The translations under genes were made by a program, and so were the position numbers. A stretch of DNA of 9,985 bases from Betaproteobacteria bacterium (GTDB taxonomy: Bacteria > Pseudomonadota > Gammaproteobacteria > Burkholderiales > SG8-39): positions 1 to 9,985 of the forward strand of contig JAABRB010000102.1 in NCBI GenBank assembly GCA_011391185.1, given 5' to 3'. Positions 1-5,344 of this stretch are shown one piece after another (position 1 is the first letter of the stretch; each line of letters begins with the position of its first letter). The notes beneath the pieces are model-generated. The model searched no databases, was not told the DNA's origin, and was given only the letters and a program-made list of their open reading frames with translations.

Positions 1-35
1 ACATTCTTTCCAGTTGCGCATCTATCGCGCCTAGA

Positions 36-208
36 CAGAATTCAGCCGAAGGCACGAGAAAACTACTCGGTTCGCCGTCAGGCTAGGCGCCAGGAAGGGG
101 CGGGGGACCCCTTCCTTTCCCCCAGGTCGCAGCCAAGACTGGCCGTCTTGGCAAGGAGCGGAACGACGCCTGGCGGCGAACTGGGCGGTTTTCTTCGGCG
201 AATTTCTG
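36..208. repeat. MITE/REP-like palindromic element
   Basis: This non-coding stretch downstream of the ABC permease is built as nested inverted repeats. The outer arms are 57-79 and 172-194, which are reverse complements at about 18 of 23 positions and share AGAAAAC and GTTCGCCG. The similarity continues outward with a gap: CAGAATTC plus GCCGAA at 36-50 matches the reverse complement of 195-208. Inside are two perfect hairpins, 92-100/108-116 (9 bp, 7-nt loop) and 132-139/145-152 (8 bp, 5-nt loop). Such a plan fits a small non-autonomous mobile element or a REP-type dispersed repeat; that is inference, because no second copy is in the window. The hairpins might also help end the operon transcript, but neither is followed by a T run in either direction. 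No target-site duplication is evident, and the 62-codon minus-strand frame across it has no family likeness. Confidence 0.5.
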
Positions 209-237
209 ATTCGGGACACTAGGGTTCCCCGACGGGA

Positions 238-1377
238 TCAGTCGAGCGTGCGGCGATAGAAGCGCAGGCCGATCAGGATCACCGCGACCATGAACGCGAG
301 AATCGGCCAGAGCTGCGGCCAGAGCACGTCGATCCCGTTCCCCTTCAGCAGGATGCCGCGAACCAGCAGCAGAAAGTGCGTGAGCGGCAGCACGTTGCCG
401 ATCCACTGCGCCCATTCGGGCATTCCCCGAAACGGAAACATGAAGCCCGAGAGAAGAATCGAGGGCAGGAAGAAAAAGAACGTCATCTGCATCGCCTGCA
501 GCTGGTTCCGCGCGATCGATGAGAACATGATGCCGAGCGTCAGGTTCGCCGCAACGAAGATGAGTACGACTCCGAGGAGAAGTACGAGGCTGCCCTGCAT
601 CGGCACGCCGAACACGAACCGCGCCGCGGCGAGAATCAGGGCGACCTGGATCAGGCCGATCAGGATGTAGGGCACGATCTTCCCGGTCATCACCTCGATC
701 GGCAACGCCGGCGTGGAAAGCAGGTTCTCGAACGTTCCGCGCTCGCGCTCGCGGGTGATGGCAAGCCCCGTCATCAGGATCATCGTCATGGTGAGGATCG
801 TCCCGAGCAGGCCGGGCACGATGTTGTAGGCCGAGATGCCTTCCGGGTTGTAGCGCCGCTGGACGCGCACGTCGACGGGCGGCGGCGCGGGGATGGACTT
901 GCCGAACGCTCCCGCGAGATCCCGCGTGAGTGCAGTCGCCGCGATGCGCTGGACCGCCGACACGGCATTGGATACCGCAGTCGGATCCGAGGCGTCCGCC
1001 TCGACAAGCAGCTCCGGGCGCTCGCCGCGTGCCAGCTTGCGCGAGAAATCGGCGGGGATGGTGATGACGAACTGCGCCTCCCCCTCTGAGATCATCCGCG
1101 CAGCCTCGGCCTCGTTCGGCGCGCGGCTCGTCACCTTGAAGTAGCCGGTGTTCTGAAGCGCCGCCACGAAGCTGCGCGAGAAAATGCTCGCGTCCGCGGC
1201 GTACACGACGGTCGGCAGGTTCTTCGGATCCGTATTGATCGCGAAACCGAAGAGGATGAGCTGCATCACCGGGATGCCGATGATCATTCCGAAGGTGAGC
1301 CGGTCGCGCCTGACCTGGATGAACTCCTTGACGATGATGCCGATCCAGCGCCGAAACGAGAACGTCGCCGTGCTCAT
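238..1377 (-). CDS. ABC-2 type transporter permease (YbhS/YbhR/YhhJ-like)
   Basis: Inner-membrane permease of an ABC exporter, 379 aa. One hydrophobic segment lies at about residues 29-47. It is followed by a large periplasmic region (about 50-185) and five more segments near 186-206, 232-256, 262-286, 297-316 and 354-373, which is the usual ABC2_membrane topology. The cytoplasmic signature ERERGTFENLLSTP (about 210-223), typical of YbhS/YbhR/YhhJ proteins, is present. Start: the open frame runs further upstream, but ATG at 1377 gives the expected N-terminus (MSTATFSFRRW...) and has a GGAG ribosome site 7 nt before it. That ATG overlaps the ATPase stop as ATGA, so the two are probably translationally coupled. 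It should form the channel for the ATPase and lipoprotein adaptor encoded upstream. Related loci carry two permeases; only one is here, which suggests a homodimer. The substrate is unknown; drugs or lipophilic compounds are inferred from relatives. Confidence 0.93.
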   Translation of the reverse strand: MSTATFSFRRWIGIIVKEFIQVRRDRLTFGMIIGIPVMQLILFGFAINTDPKNLPTVVYAADASIFSRSFVAALQNTGYFKVTSRAPNEAEAARMISEGEAQFVITIPADFSRKLARGERPELLVEADASDPTAVSNAVSAVQRIAATALTRDLAGAFGKSIPAPPPVDVRVQRRYNPEGISAYNIVPGLLGTILTMTMILMTGLAITRERERGTFENLLSTPALPIEVMTGKIVPYILIGLIQVALILAAARFVFGVPMQGSLVLLLGVVLIFVAANLTLGIMFSSIARNQLQAMQMTFFFFLPSILLSGFMFPFRGMPEWAQWIGNVLPLTHFLLLVRGILLKGNGIDVLWPQLWPILAFMVAVILIGLRFYRRTLD

Positions 1378-2300
1378 TGCACCGCTCCATCGGGGGCCCG
1401 GTCCATGAGACTGATGAAAACGTCCTCGAGTCCGGCGTCGATGCGCTCCGCGCGGTGACCCGGCCCGAGTGCCAGGCCTTGCACGGTTCGTTCGAGCGCG
1501 GCCGCGTCCCGACCGGTCACGTGCAGCGTGGCGCCGAATGGCGTGATGTGCTCCACGCCGGGCTTGCCGCGCAGGCGATCGACGATCGCCACCAGGTCCG
1601 GGCCGCTGACCGACCACGCCGCGAGACGCTGCTCGGCGATCACGTTCGCAGCAGTGCCCCTGGCAAGCAGCGTTCCCGCGGAAATGTAGGCGAGCCGGTG
1701 GCAGCGCTCCGCTTCGTCCATGTAGTGCGTCGAGACCAGCACCGAGATGCCTTGCGAGGCCAGGCGGTAGATCTCTTCCCAGAAGTCGCGTCGCGCCTTC
1801 GGGTCCACGCCGGCGGTCGGCTCATCGAGCAGCAAGAGTTTCGGTCGATGCAGCAGGCATGCCGCAAGTGCGAGCCGCTGCTTCCATCCCCCGGAGAGCT
1901 CGCCGGCCAGTTGCTCGCGCCGATCGCCGAGGCCAAGCGATTCGATCGTCTCCGCCACGACGCGCGTCCGGTCGCGCATGCCGTACATCCTGGCGACGAA
2001 GTCCAGGTTCTCGCGGATGGTGAGATCCTCCCAGAGCGAGAAGCGCTGCGTCATGTACCCCACCTCGCGCTTGATCGCCGCGGTTTCGCGGATGATATCG
2101 AAGCCGAGGCACGTTCCGCTGCCGCTGTCCGGAGTCAGCAGGCCGCAGAGCATGCGAATCGATGTCGTCTTGCCGCTGCCGTTGGGTCCGAGAAACCCGT
2201 AGATCTCGCCGCGGTTCACCGACAGCGTGAGATCGCGGACGACGTGCTTCGCGCCGAAATGCTTGTTCAGGCCGCTGACGTCGATGACGGGCGCGTTCAT
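1374..2300 (-). CDS. ABC transporter ATP-binding protein (YbhF-like, single domain)
   Basis: Cytoplasmic ATPase that powers the permease encoded next to it, 308 aa. All nucleotide-binding motifs are intact: Walker A GPNGSGKT (38-45), Q-loop glutamine in GYMTQ (Q85), signature LSGGWKQR (135-142), Walker B LLLLDE (155-160, with catalytic E160) and switch histidine H192 in STHYMDEAE. The C-terminal part (about 230-300) matches the extension seen in drug-export-type ABC-2 ATPases. E. coli YbhF carries two fused ATPase domains whereas this protein has one, so it should act as a dimer. Start: ATG at 2300 overlaps the adaptor stop as ATGA and is preceded by GGAA at a suitable distance. The longer upstream frame only reads out-of-frame adaptor sequence. 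Its own stop overlaps the permease start by 4 bp. Confidence 0.95.
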   Translation of the reverse strand: MNAPVIDVSGLNKHFGAKHVVRDLTLSVNRGEIYGFLGPNGSGKTTSIRMLCGLLTPDSGSGTCLGFDIIRETAAIKREVGYMTQRFSLWEDLTIRENLDFVARMYGMRDRTRVVAETIESLGLGDRREQLAGELSGGWKQRLALAACLLHRPKLLLLDEPTAGVDPKARRDFWEEIYRLASQGISVLVSTHYMDEAERCHRLAYISAGTLLARGTAANVIAEQRLAAWSVSGPDLVAIVDRLRGKPGVEHITPFGATLHVTGRDAAALERTVQGLALGPGHRAERIDAGLEDVFISLMDRAPDGAVQ

Positions 2301-3277
2301 CGCTGTTCCACGTTCGCGTTCGCTTTCAGCTTCACGTCCATCGGCTGGCCGGGATGGAGTTTTTGCGCGTCCCCGCCGCCGGGCCGCGCCTCGACCATGA
2401 ACACGAGCTTCGCCCGTGATTCGCGGCTGTAGATCACCGGCGGCGTGTACTCGGCCTGCGGAGAAACGAACGATACTCGCGCCGCGATGGGCCCCGCGCA
2501 GCCGTCGCAGGAGATCGTCACGGAATCGCCGACGCGCAACCTGCCCACCACCGCCTCGGGCACGAAGAAGCGCACCTTGATGTTGCCCGGCGGCAGGAGA
2601 CTCACGACCGGGCTGCCACCGGGAACCCATTCGCCCTCGCGGAAGAAGGTGTCCTGCACCAGCGCCGCAGCGGGCGCGACCGCAGTCTTCTGCTCGAGCT
2701 TCACGCGGGCTTGCACGAGCTCCGCCCGAGCCGCCTCGTAATTCGCGCGGGCCGCTTCGATCTCGGGCTCCCGGCCGACGCTTTGCAGGCCGGAACGCAG
2801 CTGCGCCTCCATCTGCACGAGCTGGGCCGCATCGCGATCGTAGTTTGCTCTCGCGACATCGAGCGCTTCCTCCGAGATGTAGCCGCTCGCGAAAAGCCGC
2901 TTTTTCTGGTCGAGCTGCGTCTTTGCGAGTCGAAGAGCGGCCCTGGCGCTCTCGATCTGGGCACGCAGTGCGTCCAGCTCCGGCTTGCGCTTCGCGCCGG
3001 CGAGGTTCGCGATGATTGCCTCGGCGCTTTTTACCTTCGCCTCCGCCGCGTCGACGCCGGCCTGTTCCACGCCATGCTCGAGAATGAAAAGCGGTGCGCC
3101 GGCTGCGACTTGCGCACCGCGCGCGACCGCGAGATTCTCCAGCCGCCCCGCATACGGCGAGGCGACATACACGTACTCCCCTTCCCCGTAGCCCTGGAAC
3201 GTATCGGCGGGGCCGTTCGAGCAGGCGGTGAGCCCGAGTGACAGCAATACCGCCGTCAAGCTAGCCCTTGCGCGCAT
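2297..3277 (-). CDS. HlyD-family lipoprotein adaptor (YbhG-like)
   Basis: Periplasmic membrane-fusion (adaptor) subunit of the ABC exporter, 326 aa. It begins with a lipoprotein signal peptide ending in the lipobox LTAC, so C19 would be lipidated and anchor it in a membrane. The first half-lipoyl region (about 35-68, SPYAGRLENLAVARGAQV) leads into a long Ala/Glu/Arg/Lys-rich coiled-coil hairpin (about 73-198). The second half-lipoyl region (about 199-228) and a beta-barrel domain follow. A CDGC motif (257-260) lies in the barrel and offers a possible disulfide or metal site. Start: ATG at 3277 has a textbook AAAGGAG six bases ahead of it, and the signal peptide begins right there. The start lies inside the end of tetR (17-bp overlap), and the stop overlaps the ATPase start (ATGA). 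It should link the permease to a TolC-type channel encoded elsewhere; that last point is inference. Confidence 0.93.
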   Translation of the reverse strand: MRARASLTAVLLSLGLTACSNGPADTFQGYGEGEYVYVASPYAGRLENLAVARGAQVAAGAPLFILEHGVEQAGVDAAEAKVKSAEAIIANLAGAKRKPELDALRAQIESARAALRLAKTQLDQKKRLFASGYISEEALDVARANYDRDAAQLVQMEAQLRSGLQSVGREPEIEAARANYEAARAELVQARVKLEQKTAVAPAAALVQDTFFREGEWVPGGSPVVSLLPPGNIKVRFFVPEAVVGRLRVGDSVTISCDGCAGPIAARVSFVSPQAEYTPPVIYSRESRAKLVFMVEARPGGGDAQKLHPGQPMDVKLKANANVEQR

Positions 3278-3869
3278 TGCGGGCTCCTTTCCGGCCGGCA
3301 GGCGCGTTCATCAACCGCCCGAGCGAACTGCGGATCACGGTCTCGACGTCGCGACGCGAGTCCTCGTTATCGCGTGCGAGATTCAGGACGGCCAGGCCGA
3401 TCGCGGTCGCGTGCAAGGTCGCGATCGCCTCGTCGTCGATCTGGGCGCCCATCGCGCGGAGCTCCCTGCCGAGCACCGCACGCACGTTCTTCACGAACTG
3501 CCGCAACGAGGCCTTGATCTTGCGGTCCTCGTCGGACGTCACCACGAGGCCGAGCATCACGCGGATGTTGCGCTTGTCCGTGAGCGCCGCAACCAGGACG
3601 CCGGCACCCCGCTCGGCGCTCCCGCCCGCGCCGTGCCCGGCGCCCCCGCCCGAGCCGCGCGCGACGGCATCGTGCAGCCGCGTCATGACCTGATCGATGG
3701 CGTGCCGCGCGACCGCGAGCAGCAGGTCCGCGCGCGTCGGGAAATAGTACGTCAGATGACTCTGGCTGACGCCCGCGCCCCGGCTCACCTTGGGCTGGGT
3801 CAGCTCGGCGACGCCGGACTCGCCCAGCAGGGCGAGCGCGGATTCGAGGATTCGGGTGCGGACGTCCAT
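3261..3869 (-). CDS. TetR-family transcriptional regulator
   Basis: One-component repressor, 202 aa, probably controlling itself and the exporter genes after it. The N-terminus (MDVRTRILESALALLGESG) and the helix-turn-helix (about 23-43, ending in VSQSHLTYYFPTRADLLLAV) are clear TetR_N features. Residues about 55-190 form the helical ligand and dimer domain, which is too divergent to name a ligand. A glycine-rich stretch at about 70-89 between the two domains looks like an in-frame DNA duplication and is unusual. The gene overlaps the adaptor gene by 17 bp. Start: ATG at 3869 fits family length, but no Shine-Dalgarno is visible before it, so translation may depend on a short leader. Two perfect inverted repeats lie 22-66 bp upstream, which supports autoregulation. 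The position matches CecR in front of ybhGFSR, but orthology is only inferred from gene order. Confidence 0.92.
   Translation of the reverse strand: MDVRTRILESALALLGESGVAELTQPKVSRGAGVSQSHLTYYFPTRADLLLAVARHAIDQVMTRLHDAVARGSGGGAGHGAGGSAERGAGVLVAALTDKRNIRVMLGLVVTSDEDRKIKASLRQFVKNVRAVLGRELRAMGAQIDDEAIATLHATAIGLAVLNLARDNEDSRRDVETVIRSSLGRLMNAPAGRKGARNARKG
3284..3290 (-). promoter_or_regulatory. Ribosome binding site of the HlyD-type adaptor
   Basis: AAAGGAG on the minus strand, six bases (CCCGCA) before the ATG at 3277. It lies inside the end of tetR and fixes the adaptor start. It is the best Shine-Dalgarno match in the window, which suggests that the adaptor is translated well on its own, not only by coupling. 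Confidence 0.75.
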
Positions 3870-3890
3870 GGCGCGGCCGGACAGACAGGT

Positions 3891-3906
3891 TTGGTAATAC
3901 TACCAA
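3891..3906. promoter_or_regulatory. TetR operator O1 (TTGGTA-N4-TACCAA), overlapping a possible -10 box
   Basis: Perfect 6-bp inverted repeat TTGGTA-ATAC-TACCAA, 22 bp upstream of the tetR start codon. Read on the minus strand, its centre is TAGTAT, a fair -10 hexamer (3902 to 3897) that would place transcription start near 3889. A repressor bound here would cover the promoter, the classic TetR autoregulation arrangement. The site contains the TAG stop of the amidohydrolase (3900-3902). Its identity as the operator rests on symmetry, duplication and position; binding has not been shown. Confidence 0.72.
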
Positions 3907-5303
3907 CTCCGGCCCGGAATTGGTAGCCCTACCAAGGCCCGGGCGCCGTCCGGGGCGGCGCGGCGGCAGAGCACCGGCCGCGGCGCGGGCCGGGTCCCGG
4001 GCGCGTACGCGGCCAGCGGCCAGCGTGCGGCGCCGGGCGAGGGCGGAAGCGTGTGGAAGCGGCCGTCCTTCATGACGGCAAGGATGTTCTCCGGACGCTG
4101 CAGCACTGCGACGTCCTCGAACGGCCGGCCGCGAACGAGCAGCAGGTCGGCGAGAAAGCTCTCCCGCACGAATCCGAGGCGCTCGCCGAGGAGCATCGCC
4201 TCCGCGCCGATCCGCGTGGCCGCGTGCAGCGCCTCCTCGGGCCGGTAGCCCAGGAAATTCACGAAATGTTCCAGGTCGCGCGCGTTCGCGCCGTGCGGGC
4301 TCCACGGAAAACCGTAGTCGCCACCAATCAGGACCCGCAGACCGCGCTTGCGCAGTTCGGTATAGACGCGGGAGACGCTTTCGAATTCCTCCAGCAGCCC
4401 GCGCGCCTTCGCGCGCTCGAAGCCGATGCCGAATGCCTCCGAGCGGTGGATCGTGTCGTACATCATTCCCAGGGCCGGCGCCAGGAAGACGCGGTCCTTC
4501 GCCGCCTCGAGCAGATCGATCGCCTCGTCATCGGCGAAATCGCAGTGATAGATGATTTCGACCCCGTGCCGGAGCGCGAGCTTCACGGACGCGGCCGAAC
4601 GGCAGTGCGCCGCGACACGCTTGTCGAAGGAGTGCGCCGCCTCGACTGCGGCCGCGAGCTCAGGTTCGCTCATCAGCGTGAGATGCGCCTTGCCGGCGCT
4701 CAGCGTGTGGTTGCCCGAAACGTTCAACTTGATCGTGTCGACGCCTTCGCGGCACAGCGTGCGCACGGCGCGCCGCACTTCGTCGGCGCCGTCGACGATC
4801 ATCGCGACCGATTCACGATAGAGGTGCAGCTTCCGCTCGTCGCCCAGTCCGCCGGTCGTGGTGAGCTCCGGACTTGCCGCGAGTAGGCGCGGCCCCGCAA
4901 TTCGGCCGGCGTCGATTTCGTTGCGCAGCGCCACGTCGAGCCGCGGTTTTGCCGCGCCCGCCGAAAGACAGCTCGTGAACCCTGCCGCGAGCACGGTGCG
5001 CGCGTTGTGCATCGTCGCGTAGGCGTGTTCCTCCGGAGGGATGTCGCCGATGTCGGCAAAATTCGCGAGTGGCACGAAAGAGAGATGCGCATGGCCGTCG
5101 ACGAGGCCGGGCATGAGCGTGGCGCCAGCGCATTCGACAACCGCGGCGCCATCGCGCGGGAGGTGCGCCGGCGCACGTGCGATTGACGCAATCCGGTTGC
5201 CCTTGACGAGCACGTCGCCCGTGAACGGGGGCCCGCCCGCGAGCTCAAGCGTTCCGGCCCAGACCAGTGCTTCAGAAAACAACGTGCGGGAAGGCTCGCT
5301 CAT
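3900..5303 (-). CDS. Amidohydrolase (imidazolonepropionase/prolidase-like, metal-dependent)
   Basis: Probably cytoplasmic hydrolase of the amidohydrolase superfamily, 467 aa, with no signal peptide. An N-terminal beta-sandwich part (about 1-65) leads into PGLVDGHAHL. The metal ligands of the binuclear subgroup are all visible: H71 and H73 (HxH), K192 (IKLNVSG, the likely carbamylated lysine), H233 (AAHC), H253 (YHCDF) and D329 (GGDYGF). Relatives include imidazolonepropionase-like enzymes and Xaa-Pro or Xaa-Arg dipeptidases; the substrate cannot be read from sequence. The usual C-terminus is reached near residue 418 (ILAVMKDGRFH), but the frame continues about 49 more residues rich in Pro, Ala and Arg and stops inside operator O1. 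That tail may be readthrough or a lost stop. Start: ATG at 5303 has GGAG six bases upstream; an in-frame GTG at 5315 lacks such a site. It follows the RND gene by 41 bp and may share its transcript. Confidence 0.9.
   Translation of the reverse strand: MSEPSRTLFSEALVWAGTLELAGGPPFTGDVLVKGNRIASIARAPAHLPRDGAAVVECAGATLMPGLVDGHAHLSFVPLANFADIGDIPPEEHAYATMHNARTVLAAGFTSCLSAGAAKPRLDVALRNEIDAGRIAGPRLLAASPELTTTGGLGDERKLHLYRESVAMIVDGADEVRRAVRTLCREGVDTIKLNVSGNHTLSAGKAHLTLMSEPELAAAVEAAHSFDKRVAAHCRSAASVKLALRHGVEIIYHCDFADDEAIDLLEAAKDRVFLAPALGMMYDTIHRSEAFGIGFERAKARGLLEEFESVSRVYTELRKRGLRVLIGGDYGFPWSPHGANARDLEHFVNFLGYRPEEALHAATRIGAEAMLLGERLGFVRESFLADLLLVRGRPFEDVAVLQRPENILAVMKDGRFHTLPPSPGAARWPLAAYAPGTRPAPRPVLCRRAAPDGARALVGLPIPGRSW
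3920..3935. promoter_or_regulatory. TetR operator O2 (TTGGTA-N4-TACCAA)
   Basis: Second perfect copy of the same inverted repeat with the same 4-bp spacer length, here TTGGTA-GCCC-TACCAA. Its centre is 29 bp from that of O1, close to three helical turns, so two dimers could bind on one DNA face. It lies within the last codons of the amidohydrolase, where it encodes Leu-Val-Gly-Leu-Pro. It would cover the -35 area for a promoter using the TAGTAT box in O1, although no good -35 hexamer is visible (TACCAA at 17-bp spacing is weak). Confidence 0.68.
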
Positions 5304-5309
5304 GCGGCA

Positions 5310-5313
5310 CTCC
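5310..5313 (-). promoter_or_regulatory. Ribosome binding site deciding the amidohydrolase start
   Basis: GGAG on the minus strand with a six-base spacer (TGCCGC) to the ATG at 5303. It overlaps the alternative in-frame GTG at 5315, which has no purine-rich stretch before it. It therefore favours ATG 5303. Confidence 0.6.
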
Positions 5314-5344
5314 ACGGTTCGAGAGGGTCAGCGGCGACGAGCGT

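Noticed and set aside
92..152. Rho-independent terminators for the exporter operon
   Set aside because: Both hairpins are strong, but neither is followed by a T-rich tract in either direction. They fit better as parts of the palindromic element, though they might still slow polymerase.
31..219. A 62-codon minus-strand frame across the left intergenic region
   Set aside because: It is fully contained in the inverted-repeat element, has no ribosome site that stands out and no family likeness.
83..1390. A 435-codon minus-strand frame overlapping the permease in another frame
   Set aside because: It is Arg/Ala-rich low-complexity sequence with no family likeness, while the overlapping permease frame has membrane segments and a family motif.
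1377..2432. A 351-codon plus-strand frame opposite the ABC ATPase
   Set aside because: It lacks recognisable motifs and spans the junction of two well supported minus-strand genes. It is a GC-frame shadow.
5313..5315. GTG at 5315 as the amidohydrolase start
   Set aside because: It has no purine-rich site upstream, whereas ATG 5303 has GGAG at ideal spacing.
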